Source: Opisthorchis felineus
Lineage: Eukaryota > Platyhelminthes > Trematoda > Opisthorchiida > Opisthorchiidae
Assembly: GCA_004794785.1 (NCBI GenBank)
Contig: SJOL01006423.1
Coordinates: forward strand, 1,485,400-1,549,399
Direction: 5' to 3'
DNA: 64,000 nt
The notes beneath the pieces are model-generated. The model was given only the letters and a program-made list of their open reading frames with translations, did not search any database and was not told the DNA's origin. Below are positions 45,790-58,735 of the stretch, in pieces. A program made the position numbers and the translations under genes. The stretch's first letter is position 1, and each line of letters starts with the position of its first letter.

Positions 45790-46875
45790 AGATCGCAACG
45801 AAGGAATTCCGTGACGCTGAGATTTCCCCTCTGCACTATGCAGAAGACACCGTTCACGTCTACGAAAAGGAGGAAACCAACCAAAACCATACCGCCCTTT
45901 GGCGGGCGTTTTGCACCCAAAAAATGTAAGATCATGCTCCTCGACATATGGTCACTAAACACGTCACTTCTAATGCAAGGACAAGCACACGAGATCTTGG
46001 ATAGTTTTACATCGAAACTGCATAAGCTCCGGCTGTAAGGTGACAGATCTACCTCGAGATGGCTCAGTGCTTAAGACGCGAACCTACTAACCGGAAGGTC
46101 CGTAGTTCGAGTCCAATCCCTGCATCTCGAACGCTTCCGCCTAGGATCGGGCAACCCGGAAATATCTTAGCCCTGCTGCTTTCTTCGAGTAGCATGGCAG
46201 GTGGCAACCGAAAGGGTCTTACAGCTGAACAACTATATTATTAATAATAACAATATTATTATTACTCAAGTGCCATATAAGGTCAATACACGAATCTCTA
46301 GGGCAAGATCGCACTTAGCGGCAAAGCGGTAATCCTCTTAATTTAAGGGATGTTTATCAGGCTATAGTGTCGTCGTACGGTTATGAGATCTGGCCTCTGC
46401 AGGCAGCAGAGCAGAGACGTCTTCAGGCCTTCAGTAACCGTTGTCTCAGAACCAAAGCTCTTGTAGATTAGTAAGAACCCGCAGTGAGAACTAGAAAGCG
46501 AGCGTGCGGTTGTGCAGAAAGGACTTAAATCGAAGAATATGTCCAGCACTAAAAGATGTCTTTTATCGTATTGGTTGTGTCGAACCATCGTTTGCCGGAA
46601 ACTAGGCCATTCGCCATGCCCGATTCAAATTTGAAAAAGAAGAGAGATTGCCAACCTTTGACCTAGTAGAGGTATGAAGACAATTACAAAAGGTTTGGAT
46701 GTGACCCACCTCCTAGGATGGTATCGGCTTAACCCCCCTGTGCGTGGATGGAGGTTGCAACATGGGACTGCTAATCGATGTCAGTGGTGTTATTGTTGTT
46801 AGTCTTTATGTGATGTCTGAATAAGCGGCTGAAAGTACACTCAACCCAGGATGATCGTACTACCCTAGCACTAGG
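45790..46875 (+). mobile_element. RTE-like LINE fragment, split by a SINE
   Basis: Degenerate RT palm and thumb: KCKIMLLDIWSLNTSLLMQG (about 45930-45990) matches the KCKVVLVDMQSLNMPLAIQG segment of the copy at 4637-5176. A SINE interrupts the segment TGACAGATGAGGTCAATGCA of the family. The LINE resumes at about 46275 (AAGGTCAATACACGAATCTC) and runs through the C-terminal region to AGCACTAGGTCCC (46868), where the next copy begins without the tail hairpin. Confidence 0.7.
46054..46267 (+). mobile_element. tRNA-derived SINE, copy 7, with (ATT)n tail
   Basis: Box A-like GATGGCTCAGTGCTTAAG (46058), box B GTTCGAGTCC (46104), body GGATCGGGCAACCCGGAAAT, end TTACAGCTGAAC, then an impure (TATTA/ATTATT) tail to 46267. 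The tail resembles the (ATT)n ending of the CR1/Jockey-like LINEs of this window. Confidence 0.88.
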
Positions 46876-48066
46876 TCCCTTGTATACTGAGAGCTATCCA
46901 AAAACTTCCGTTCCCAAAGCGGAGTGCGTCAGGGTTGCCCACTCTCTCAATTCCTATTTAACTTCGTGATCGATGGAATCATGAGACCAACGCTGGAAGG
47001 TCTTTAAAACCCCGGCGTTCAAATATCTTCCGAGGAAAACCTTGTCGACCTGGAATATGCAGACGAGATCGTTCTCGTCTTCCAACAGGAGGAGAAGGCT
47101 CAGGCGTTTTTAGGTAAACTGACTAAAGTCAACCCGTCCTTTGGTATGCACTTTGTACCCACAAAGTGTAAGGTGACACTCGTGGACATGCAGTCAGTGA
47201 ACAGGCCAATTACTATCCAGGGAGAGGTACTCGAAGTTGTGGAGCATTTACGTATCTTGGAAGTTGTATTAGTTCCGATTATAGTGTGACAGATGAGGTC
47301 AATGAACGAACCTGCAAAGCTCAGGTCACGTTTGCTCATTTGGGACACCCATGACGTCAAATCCCCATATTCCTGAATCTCAAGGGACGTGTGTATAATG
47401 TTGTTTTGCAGTATGGTTGTGAGACTTAACCTCTTCGAGCAGCGGAACCTAAACATCTTCAGGTGTTCGACAGTCGTTGTCTCAGAACCATAGCTCGTGT
47501 GAGTTGGTGTCGGTGAATCTGTAACAAGGCAATCAGAAAACGAGTTTTCGGTTGCGCAACGGGGACTTACATTGAATAATGTGTCCAGCACAAGAAGCTG
47601 CGTCGGTTAGCCCATGTAGTGCGTATGCCGAACCATCGTTTGCTGGAGAAAGTGCTGTTTTCCATGCCCAATTCAGAGTGGCGGAGGCAAAAAGGTGGCC
47701 AACCACTGACCTTGCAGAGGGGTATGAAAGAGATTACAAAACGCTTGGGTGCTGTCGGTGCGAATTGCCTTCCAGGATGGGGACCGCGTGATTCCCATTG
47801 CGCCTGGTTGGAGACGCTGCAGGATATGGCTGCTAACCGAAGCCAATGGCGTTCTTGTTGTCAGCTTCTATCCAGATTGCTTGAATGAGTATCTGGAAGT
47901 GTAGGCACCTCGGAACGATTGTGGTAAGCTAGCACTAAGTCCATTTCCCGTCCTTTTTTTATTCCTTTCTGTAAAATAAGGCTTGCAAATAAATCACGGT
48001 TTTACGGCAGCCAAGCATCAGTGTTGAACACCGATGTCATGCTGTCGATGAAGACGATGATGACTA
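46876..48066 (+). mobile_element. RTE-like LINE, 5'-truncated copy with full 3' end
   Basis: It begins inside the RT at GAGAGCTATCCAAAAAC. SGVRQGCPLSQFLFNFVIDG and LEYADEIVLVFQ (YADE in place of the catalytic YxDD box) follow, then the C-terminal block RMPNHRLLEKVLFSM (47622-47664) and a 3' UTR ending in the hairpin 48017-48035 and GATGAAGACGATGATGA. Frameshifts and stops disable it. Confidence 0.8.
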
Positions 48067-49640
48067 GGTTCCTTAACCATCCATTCTTATTCTTTTCTTC
48101 ACAAGACTCAAATAAATTATGGATGAATGGGAAACAAAGCAGGTATTGACACGGGCGTGCTGTCATTTAGAACGATGATAGTAAGGTCTGATTTTGGCTG
48201 AGTTGAGTTTGTGGACATCCATCCAGTGTACAGACGGAGCTTCATTAACCGGGGTTTTTCGGCGACAGAGGATGCCTCCTGGCGCTGAGTTGTTTCTTAT
48301 GTCTTATCACACAAAGACCTCAATCTCTCCCATGGATTTTGGACAGAACTACATATGGTCTCGCGGACTTGAAGGAGTTGGCCTATCGAGGGAATACACA
48401 GCATCGCTGTTAGATGGTATGCGAGTGGCCCTTAGCCAGCTGCAGGCGGTGCCCGGGTCTTTTTGTAGAAATTGGGAACGAGGACGAGCGGCTACCCCAA
48501 GAACAATTAGCAAAAGGAACAGATTGAGATCAACACATCTTCAATGAAGATGACGAGGTCGGGTGGTCTAAGCACCGAGCAATTGGGAATGTTTTCTGAA
48601 TTGGGTATCTAACAGCCAAATGTGAAATACCCGAAAAGTAATGGGACCGTGGTACCGCTGTGACAAGAATTATTGGTTACGAATGAATCCAGCTTTCTCA
48701 CCAACATGGGATACTGTACATGGAATCCGATAAGTCAAGGTGAATGATGTCAATCTCTATCACTTGAAAAGGATCCCTTATTCGCATGTCTCATGTTGAC
48801 AACAGTTTTTGCGGGCACGATCTAGGCCACTGGAATCCACGCTGCACTACTAAGAGTCGGCTTCGGTTCTCAAAGTGCGTGCATAAAAGACCAACGATAA
48901 CAGACTTCGTGACTAAAGAGGACAGGGAGACGAACGATAAACCTGTAGTTTGGTGGATCGTATTCTCAGTTGCCTTTTAACACGGTTAGTTATGCCATTT
49001 TCCCCTTGGGTCGGATCATGAAATGTGATAAGTGAGTGTGTGCAGCATGGGACAACGGTCCTGCAAGATCACCCACCAGGAAGAACGCTGTTTCCCCGAC
49101 GCTGTCATCACCCGAGGAAGAATTCGCTGAGTGGTTTTCGACGCGCTCAGCTGCAGCTGGAGAGATGGTCACTTGGTTGATGTCGTCCTAACACGGAGTG
49201 GAAATTTGAAATGACGGTATTTGCTCAGTTTATTTCTCAGTCTGAACCTTCTAAGCTAGCGTTCCCGTCAAAACAACTCCCAAAGGTGAACAGCGTGTAT
49301 TAATGCCAAAAAACAGGTCAAAAACACGTGTACAGCGCGTCGTATATAAAGTGTATGCGGCGACAACATTCTGGAACTTCCGGCGCCTTCTAGATTCGCC
49401 ATTGGCAACCGGCATTCGGTGGATATTATATCATGATTGACTTTGTTCACACTTTTAACCAGTCAGAACTCGCTTTGAAGCTGGACCGAAAAGCGGCCCG
49501 AGCTTCTCGTGAATCGCGTGGGAGATATGCCTCTTGGTCGTAGTAGCGCCTAACTGCAAGCGGCAAGGCGGCATCGGTGTGGAACTCCGCCTCATATAAT
49601 TGAGCTCAGTCCGAGTAGAATGCGCTTCAGTCGAATGAGT
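48067..49640. other. no gene supported
   Basis: A plus frame at 48194-48547 and a minus frame at 49455-49664 lack recognisable motifs. The sequence may hold old repeat remnants. Confidence 0.3.
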
Positions 49641-49649
49641 TCTAGTAAA

Positions 49650-51240
49650 CAGTGATTGGCTCAATTAAGATCAAGGTGCACAATGTTTGTGGTATCAGCT
49701 TGCGTCCCGGCAGGTGGTACTCCGAGGCTGAAAGGCTTCCGCCAGGATTTGTCACGGTTTCTTCAGTCATAGTGAAATACACACTCATTGTGGCAGGTGA
49801 TATGGATGTCCAGGTCAGCCGAATAAGTCGGAAGAATCCCATCTTTGGGGTCGATTCGGGGTTGACGCTCAGCGGACTAATAATGCAGAACGGCTTCTTC
49901 AGTCATAGGCTGCATATCACTTGTGGCTAGTCAGCACAAAATTTCACAACACATGCCCGCAACCTGTTACCTAGAAGCCACCAACAGCAAATAAGCCGCG
50001 GAATCAGTAGACTATGTGGCAACCAGCTACTGGTGAGATACTCCAATTCAGGATGATCGTTCCTTCTGGAGTACACAATTTCCCTCTGACCATGACATTT
50101 GGCGGACAGTCAATCCGTTTTCCTCGGGACTACGCCCGACGAAAGGTCATTCAGTTCGCCACCACCACAGCGTCTCCATATCCCAACGACATTGTGTTAA
50201 GTTGCCTAAGAACTTCCATAAAAAGACCGACACGGTGATAACAGAGTGAGTTGGAGGACGGTTGCAAAAAGATGGAAGTCATCCTCACGGCAACTGAAAC
50301 CATCTGTCCTGGATCACCTGCACTCCTGATATCGTCAAGATAAAAACTCCCACTGATGGCAGGCAACAAACGACTCTGATGTAGCACGTAGACCGCTCTA
50401 ACGCCCCAGGATCGATATAGAGCGCTGGTGGGTAGCGAAGGCCCAGGTGGTGGAGGAAGCTTTTGTGTGGGAACTAGCCGCACCCTCTCTCAACTAGCCA
50501 GACGGACTGGTCCGACGGAGCACGCCAGCGAAACTATCTCCAAAAGGGATCAAAAATCCCTTTGTTCATAGAAAGGTCGTCCAGAACGATGGGCTGAACA
50601 CCTTCAAAAACAGTCCACCTGGAGCCCACCACTCAACTTGAATGGAACATAGACAGCAGAAACCCAAGACGAAAATTAATTGCTTCAACATAACAAAGCA
50701 CCCGGTTCGAGTAGTTTGCATACTTCGCTCTTCAAAGGCGGTGAGTCCCTTGCAGCTAACCAGTCTAACTTTCTCCAAAATATTTGGAATGTCGAAAAAA
50801 TGGGGCGTTTCAACAGTGGTTCCAATACTCAAAAGGCGTGTAAAGAACACCAGGGCACCAGTTTAGTATCAACAGCTTCCAAGATGCTCTCCGGTATTAA
50901 CATGAGAAGGGTGGTCCATCCCTGGGACTCAGATCCACAAGAGTTAACAATGGTAGAGTCTGATCGAGGTTGCATCAAGCGCATTTTCACCTGCGACAAA
51001 TGCCTGGACTGTGCCACTCGCTCCGGCGACCAAAAGAGGTCGTATTTATTAAGTTAAAAACTGCTTTTGATTCTGTCGTCCGCTACAAACTGTCGGCAAA
51101 AGACGTCCCATCTGAATTTTTGTCTTATACGCTTACCCTTATGGACGCGCACGAAGCTATGGGGAGCTTGATCCTGAGGTCACCACCACCAATGGTGCTA
51201 TGCAAGGTTAACCCTTAACATCCTTCCTCTTCAAATTTGT
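49650..51240 (+). mobile_element. RTE-like LINE, endonuclease to RT N-terminus, degenerate
   Basis: LRPGRWYSEAERLPPG (near 49710), then IVAGDMDVQVSRISR (the GDMN-type endonuclease motif, here GDMD), then NKAPGSSSLHTSLFKGGESL (about 50690) and GTSLVSTASKMLSGINMRRV (about 50850), the usual RT finger block. The copy stops near 51240, before the palm, with stops throughout the middle. Confidence 0.7.
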
Positions 51241-51412
51241 AATCAAAGTCCTGCTTGAATCTTCATTATCTGTTTCTGATACTTCGGAGGTCAAAGTATT
51301 TCCAGGGCGTTAGCTCAGAGGTTTAGTATGTAAACAATATCGCTCCTGTGGGGTCGGACACTTCAGAAATGCATGAACTAGAGAATTCTGCTGTACTGTT
51401 AGGCATCACCTG

Positions 51413-52735
51413 CAATCATTATCATCATCATCATCGATGACAGCAACACCAGATGAGAACACTGGTGTTTCGCTGCCGTACAGCTGTGTCCATTTATTTG
51501 AATAAGGCCTTAGAATGAAAAGAAAAACGGGAGGGGGAGGAAAACTAGGGCTGGCCTACCGCAAACATCCGAGGTGCCTCATCATCTGACAGGCAGTCAG
51601 ACAATCTGGATAGAAACTCACAGTATGAATGCCACTGAAATCGGTTAGCAACCATATCGTTCAGTGTCTCTAGTCAAGCACAGGGTCAAGTGGACCGCAT
51701 CCTGGAAGGAGAACAGCGCCCAAACTTTTCGTAACATCCTTTATTCCCTTCTGTCATATCAAATTCTGTCCACATCCAGGTTTTCGCCGCTCCGAATCAC
51801 CGACGGAAAACTGCTTGTTTCGGTAGGCGACAACTCTACATGCGTAACACATGGCCCAGCCACCTTAGTTCGCAGTTGTGGATGCATTCTTCGAGTACAC
51901 TCTGCTTCACCAAAGACTCGTTTGCTGATCACCTGCTTGCGAATTTGCTGGTTCTAGCCGTAGATATGAGACATAGGTGATCAAAGACCTGAAGATGTCT
52001 CAGATCCTCCGCCCGAAGTGGCCAAGTCTCGCGGATGTACAGCAATATAGCCCCAAAGCAGTCTGATATATGCATGCTTTGAGAACCAATGAGATGCCTT
52101 TTGACGCAACAAGTGGCACAAACTGGCAAACGCAATCCTGGCCTTCGAGATCCATGCGTTCAGTTCGGCTGACACACTACCGTCAGAGCTGATACAACTT
52201 TCGAGATATGTAGTGTTCCACAACCTTTAGTATCATTCCTCAAATGCACACAGGCATGTTCAAGACCGTACGTCCTGCAGCATGATTCTGAAAGTTCGGT
52301 ATGAAGCGCATACCGAACGACTGAATGACCTTGATCAGCTTTTCAAATAAGGCCTGCGCTCCCTGCTCTTTTCCGAAAATGAGAACAATTTCGTCTGCAT
52401 ATTTCAGGTCGACAAGTTTCTTGCTCGGGGAGGTGTGAACAACGAGGCTTTCGAGGCCTTCCAGTGTTCGCCTAATTATCTCATAAATAACGAAATAAAA
52501 CATGTATGGGGAGAGTGAGTATCCCTGTAGGACACCACTGCACGTAGGAGAGCATTTGGAGAGCCCCCCATACACATTCACGCGCCCACAAGTATGTGAA
52601 TATAAACAGCGCATGACAAGCACGAACTTTTGGGACGTATCCTGTTGTGCAAGCGTGCTGAGAAATAACCGGTCGGCAGGATCGAACGTATTCTTGAAGT
52701 TAGGAACGCCCATAAGTATGCTGTTGCTCTAACAC
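51413..52735 (-). mobile_element. RTE-like LINE, RT half with 3' tail
   Basis: The minus-strand frame 52713-52240 carries SGVLQGYSLSPYMFYF and VDLKYADEIVLIFGKEQGAQ (YADE in place of YxDD), then SFGMRFIPNFQNHAAGRTVL, and further down YLESCISSDGSVSAELNA (about 52209). The 3' end has the hairpin 51445-51469 and CAT/GAT repeats at 51415-51436. It lies tail to tail with the plus-strand copy ending at 51240. Confidence 0.78.
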
Positions 52736-52778
52736 CTGACAGGGTGTGAAGAGGTCGTCAACACATAAGGAAATAAAT

Positions 52779-52957
52779 TGTTCAGCTGTAACTCCACTTC
52801 GCTGCACAACTGCCATGCCACCCGAAGGAAGTGCGAGGGCTGAGATATTGCCAGGTTGCCCGAGCCTAGACAGGAGAGGTCGATATGCAGAGGTCGAGTT
52901 CGAACCACGAACCTTCAGGTCAGTGAATTCTCCCTCTAAATACTGAGTCATCTCGCC
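52779..52957 (-). mobile_element. tRNA-derived SINE, copy 8
   Basis: Tail TTGTTCAGCTGTAACTCC, body GAAGTGCGAGGGCTGAGATA, box B GAGTTCGAACCACGAACC (52897), box A-like ACTGAGTCATCTCGCC (52941). It sits 40 bases beyond the 5' truncation of the LINE at 51413-52735. Confidence 0.87.
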
Positions 52958-55100
52958 ATCTCAACACAGCCCCTTTCTGGTCGGAATCCTGTTGCTGTTC
53001 CGGATCCCCTAACCACAAGTCAGCGGTGGTTGGCCGAAGATGTCAGAGTAGCCTACAGTTCTAAGGAGTAAGTTTCCGGGCATGCCTTGATTCCCAACCT
53101 GAAGGACCAGAGGACTGTGTTAATCAGACCTCTACCTATTGATGAACCAAGTATGAGGTTCTGTGAGTGTCACACGTGAACTACCCAGTATAGTGCAATG
53201 GATTGCGTGGAGCATAAACCGTCACACCGCGATAAGCTCATCTCTGCGTGACGATCACACCTACAAAGCAGAAGTTGGATTAAAACCCTAAACCTTATTC
53301 GTCTATCAGCGTAACTGCACAAGACTCGGAGGACTGCCGAAAGATGATATCATTTCTCAAATTGGGGAGGACATTAATCGCCTATTTCCAATGACCGTAG
53401 CGCCGACGTGACATCGGTTGGCTGTCGAGGGCAGATTGTACACCCATGCGGTTCGGCCCAACTTTATGGATCAGTGACTGTCTGTAAATCTTCCAAGACT
53501 GTGTTTGACCGTCGGTGTGTCGAAAAGCGAAACAGTTCCAGTGGATACACTGGATCACCAATATCAATGATATCGACATCAGGTTGCTTGTGGCTTAACT
53601 GTTATGTATACCAGATCAGGTCACAATCACTACAGGACATACAGAGATAGAAACAAATAAACCACAGGAATCCACAAGCCAGTTGCTGTACTGTTTGAAT
53701 TCACATAGTTGGATGGTACTTCCACAAACCACAACCTTCGAGTTGGAGTTGAACTTGGGATTCGCGTATGGACAGCACAATTCCGGTTTAGTCGTCCCCT
53801 GCGGGCGTCTGTGTAACCTTCAGTCTTGGATGGGTCGAGTTGACATTCAAGGCCGTCTTGGCACTGCAATTACTCATTTTATTTCCGCAGCGTCTTTACT
53901 CCATGTATCCACGAAATGCTGTAGAACGTGCCTAACGCTTCATCAGCACTTGGAATCAGTACTTGGTCGCAGTTAGGTTGTTTCCTACGTTCGGTGTGAC
54001 GCTAACTATCTAGCACCTTTGATCGCACCAAGTGTGGAGTTATCCTTTTTGGCACTAATTGTGCAAAAACAAAGCACACCACACCCATTAGGTAAGTGCT
54101 CCATCATCCTTAGAAGATTCGAAGGTGTCCGACGGTGATGCCCCCGAAACAACCCATCATCATGCTTACAGCACGGATGCACCGCTAACCGGCTACGGAC
54201 CAAAAGGGGTACACTTCATTGTTCAGAGTATAGGCCAATCGAATTTGAGGAATTTTACCATAGGATTTCTCAGGCAAGACTGCTATTGACCCACGGGATG
54301 AAACTTCTGAGTGCCTTCTCGTTATCACAGTGTATGGTACGAAACACTACGTTTTCTGGTGGCTACAGGTGGCCATCGAAAACTCTCTAACTCAGTCGCT
54401 TTGGAAACTCTGTTTTGATGCGCTATCTTTCCTGACTGATTGACGGTCGGTATCTGGGGCATGAAAAAGATTTCTCAGAAAGTATAAGGTTTCCGATGCT
54501 AACAATTCGTACTCATGAGTGTCCACGCTTAATTCGCTTTGCAGTTTCTTCTTGGAATGGGTTGTTCCTCTAGGCGAGTAAGTTTTCAAGAACAAAAAAC
54601 CTCGAATTAGAGATCAGCGCTTAGGGAAAAACAATAACTCAACCTGCAGGACAGTATGCTTCCCTTCAAATGGATGAATATTCCAGGTATTTCTGTGTCT
54701 GTAATAGTTCATAGAACTTGCTATAGCCTAAAGCGCACTCATCAACGCATAATATACTGGACGATCATCACTACTTGTAAATATCCATCTTTTGTCTTCT
54801 GCTCAAATAGGCGGATGCGGAAGCCTGTGTCCTCGTACACCCAACAGCGTTATTCAGAGTGCTCGTCATGACAGAAACACTAACTAATCTCTGCTATTCC
54901 GTACAAGACTGGAAGAAGGTCATGCCTTCAGAATATGAATTGTACTCACAGCATTGCATCAAATGGGTAGAACACAAAAATATTGTAATATACTGCATAT
55001 GGCCCAAGCATGTAGGCAGAAGTTTGTCTGCTAACTGCTTGATTTCCTCACGAAAAAATTTAGGTCACAACTATCGACAACAAATCCTTCGATTAAGTGT
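52958..55100. other. no gene supported
   Basis: Frames up to 97 codons (for example plus 53683-53976) have no recognised domain and overlap frames on the other strand. No copy of the main repeat families was recognised. Confidence 0.3.
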
Positions 55101-55104
55101 GACG

Positions 55105-55620
55105 TCACGGATTCACGGATTCATGGATTGATACACAGGATCGAGGCTTTTGCCCAAGTTTCCCGGGTCGGTTGTGTTCTTGTCGTTCTGCGGTTGTCGT
55201 TCATCTGAAAGGCACAAGCGAAAAAGGGTGTAGTACTGCTCTTTAAGTTCTCAGCGCGGGGCAGTATGTTTGCCAGCACGAAGACTCGCATAGACAAGTG
55301 TCTAGTAGTGCCTTGAAATGGGTTCTAGAAGGAGCGTGGACAACCGTCGGAGGATGGTTATTCCACGCAGCTACTACACGAAATGAGAAAACATTTCGCC
55401 TAATAAAAGTGTGCTCTCTGAGCTCCTTACCATGTCCCCGCCGTGTGTTTGCTGGCTGAACGGTGAAAAACCTGTTGGCCAAACCTTGTTCAAACAGGGC
55501 ATGATTAAGAATTAGGTCCCCTCGGAGGCGGCGATACTCGACGTCATAGAATAGGAATTCCGCAGATGATACCCGGAATCTGTCACGTAGTTTCACGTTA
55601 CGGGTGTACAACCTTGACTG
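55105..55620 (-). mobile_element. CR1-type LINE 3' end, copy 1
   Basis: The minus-strand frame 55611-55243 carries [20 protein letters not shown], then [20 protein letters not shown] and [12 protein letters not shown]. This is the standard C-terminus of CR1/Jockey-type LINE polyproteins (the F..R...WN.LP..VV.APS...FK..LD pattern). The 3' end carries 8-base units AATCCATG AATCCGTG AATCCGTG (about 55130-55105), a tail type known from CR1 elements. Confidence 0.8.
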
Positions 55621-56626
55621 CTAGACATAACGCTAGCCAGTAAACCCCAAAATAACCCAGGGAAACATCACAAGTCTTTGGTTTAGTTGGATGGATGAGG
55701 CTGTCACCGCTCATTATATGGAGCCAAACGAACCCAGCCCACAGGCTCAACTAATATGTGGCTCGGCGTCCACTATGCCCAGTTTAATTCTACAAAGTCA
55801 TTTGATGATTATGCTGTTCCTGTAGGATAATTCGCGTCCTCTTTTGAGCGTCGTGTCCACAGAGCCACTGGCGTTCAGAAGTAAATAGGAGAGATTTGTT
55901 TATCATAATATAACTGAGATGTCGGCAATAAACTGATTCCGCTGCTTATTTAATAGGGCGATCCTTTTAAAGGCAACATTATTTTAGCGTCGTGCTTCCA
56001 CCACGTCATTCGCAAGTAGCGGTTCAATTGTATCATATTTAGTTGCTGAATTCTGAAGAACGTTTGCCCCCTAGAAGGTGCACTTTCAGGGGAGGATATG
56101 GTACCAATGAATGTAAATGGCGTTTTGCATTACAAAGAACGATGTTCTATTTCAGCAATGAATTCTCTCCACTTATCTAACGGGTTCACGTGCGAACAGT
56201 TAATGTATAATCACTTATCAGTAAATAGGCAAGTAACCGCAGGGCGAGGCGCTATTCAATGCAAACGTACCGAGCGCGTTCATTCGAAACGGAAATAATG
56301 CTTCGTACTACCCTGGGCTACTGCCAAAGACGGTTCGATTTGTGTGTCAGAAGGTTCTTATTTGTCCAGCTTCTTTTGAGCATGCGACTGATATAGATGA
56401 CGTGGAATCTGATGCTAATTGGTTGCCAGGCGGAGTTCAGGTAGTCGTTCAGACAGGCTGGTAGTCAACCTAGACAAAAAAACTGTCCCAGGCCCCGGCA
56501 TTCTGCCTCCTTGTGACAGTTTCCGGAACTTTAGAACGTTTACACTACCAGCGGTACGCACCGCCACAGCCCCCCTCCCCCACCCTTACTAGAAGAATCT
56601 CTGATTCACAGACCTGGCTAATCTCA

Positions 56627-56947
56627 GAACCTGTGTGCATAGCAGGAAAAGCGAACTGGCTTCCCTCTGAAGCATACGACCAATTGCTTGCTTTCTGACT
56701 CCTGACGCAGCATGTGATCCATCATATCTTGAAGAAGCATCGATTCGCTTTGACACACTTGCCTCTGATATTTGTCAGCGTTTGGAGTGCCACTACCAGG
56801 TCTTGATATACAATACCCCTGATCACACCGCTCTAACTCACGAAAGCTGTCCTCCTGACGGCATGTAACATGCCTGACACCGTCTGGACAGTTCAACGCC
56901 TCCAGAAGTCGAAACAGTCCTTGCGCTGCCAAATAATAATGTGATTC
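56627..56947 (-). other. unidentified 100-codon open frame, possible exon or LINE ORF1
   Basis: Starting after the acceptor-like ATTATTATTTGGCAG, the frame reads GLFRLLEALNCPDGVRHVTC, then RELERCDQGYCIS and SMLLQDMMDHMLRQESESKQ. It has even composition and ends at a TGA. No domain is recognised. Confidence 0.3.
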
Positions 56948-58559
56948 AAGGACGAAAACGAGAACCTACGCCTACTGGCACCCAAGGCTCTCCTGTCCTC
57001 TACCCCAAAACTCCAAACAGCAAATGTCAAATCTGCTCGCACTCGACTGCAATGACAGCTTACTTAAAGTTCACCACCCAACTCCCTAAAATTGACCACT
57101 CAAAGCCACCAATCGGATCCCTCTCCCCTTCACTGTGCAGATCTGGTAGTATGCACGAGAGATGAAAACCTCGTGTGGTTGACGGGTACGCCTTACAAGG
57201 AGGGTCGCCCTGTTACGTTGCACCATGGTGCGTTCGTGTACTCGCCACCCCTCCCGTAGCACGGATGCATCGCCCATCGCCGGTGGTTCTGAGCCTGGAC
57301 TTTAAGTCAGGAAAACCATAAAAGACCACCGTTGTTGCTTGTCCGCAGCTGCATTGGATTTCTCCCGGTTGTCACTTGTCTGGCAGCACCAATCGAATGA
57401 CAGCTGTCCTTTCTTTCTATTCAAAAATATGAATGGGGTAGCCTGGAGGTACTCTGCGAGGCTCACGGCTAACATCGACATGCAAAGAGTTGCCACCTTC
57501 GTCATAGTTGGGTTGCACCACCCCAAGTCCACTTCACCATCCAGACACAACACACACGTTTTTCACCCTTGTTCTCTGAAGTAATCATATACATATAAAT
57601 TCCTTGTTAATTCTTGATTACCGACAGTCACAGCTAGCGCCCAATGGCTGTTTTTACCATGCACCTTTCGTTTCTTGGAGCTGACAGCAGTGACTCGGTA
57701 ACTCTTACCTTCCCGTGAAGTTGACGTAGTAGATTCTAGTTAAACTACGGTTCTTATCTGTTATCTGGGAAGCTGCTGCCCAACCGCATCTATTTGTCTG
57801 CCGTCCCTGTTCACAATGACCCCTCTCCTTTCCACGATGCAGACCTTACGATTGGATTTTTTCCTGAACCTAAAGCTACCGCCATGTGATCTCACCATGT
57901 AATCGCCTGTTCCAACTAGTCCAACGGCTAGCCTCCCTGCTTCGGCGGCTAAGTCCTTATCTTCCCAAAATTAGCCACCCACTCTGCCCCAGCTCGTACT
58001 CGGTTTCTAGGTCAGCCAAAAAAATTCACCCCCTGGGTTCATTTAGCTCGCTGTCATCCTGTTTTGGATTTTTTCTTTTGGACACCGTTTTATCTGATGC
58101 CTCCTGGCACTCACCCGACGCTACTGCTCTCATCCTATTCCTTCCTCATCCTTCTCTGCCAAGCTGCAAACATCGGCTGCAGCTGCCCAAACGCCCCATA
58201 CAGCCGTTATTCAGTCAACCTAGATGGTCCTCGGTCTACACTCACATGGTCCTCCAACTGAATCAAAAACATCACTGAATCTGCATCGGCCCTGTTTCTA
58301 TCTGTGTCAGTGTTCTTGTCTAACCCAGCTCAAGCTGCTTCGAAAATGCGTATCCCCTCTCCGATTGCGGTAACCCTGACGACTTTTACGGGGCTGTCCA
58401 TTAACCGAAGTAGGTCAATACAATGATGGCATGGTACTGCAATACTCAGTCTGATAGCACTCCCGCAACCAATTTCTTCAGAATCTCCAGTTCTAGTTCA
58501 TGTCAGCCAGCTTCATGTTTGAACTAGTCGTACCTCATGCCTATTGTCCTAGTTTATTT

Positions 58560-58727
58560 CGGTTCCCTCAACTGCTGTGACTTTTAACGTATTTTGGCAT
58601 GCCTCGTTGGTTGTAACTTCCTCTCCGTTGTGTTGTTGCCTGCCGCGTTCAGGTTGTAACGACCCGATCATGCCCCAACCGGCATATTCCTTACAAGTTG
58701 GGAAATAAACCTATTACTATTACTAGA
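58560..58727 (+). mobile_element. 3' end of a CR1/Jockey-like LINE (plus)
   Basis: Ends GTTGGGAAATAAACCTATTACTATTACTA, a terminus shared with 11004-11030 and, in reverse, with 16345 and 61545. The pyrimidine-rich sequence from about 57.8 kb is probably its 3' region, but its 5' limit cannot be fixed. Confidence 0.65.
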
Positions 58728-58735
58728 TAACACAC

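Noticed and set aside
57886..58278. 130-codon plus-strand frame rich in Ser, Pro and Leu
   Set aside because: The pyrimidine-rich DNA alone explains the open frame, and it precedes a LINE 3' terminus.
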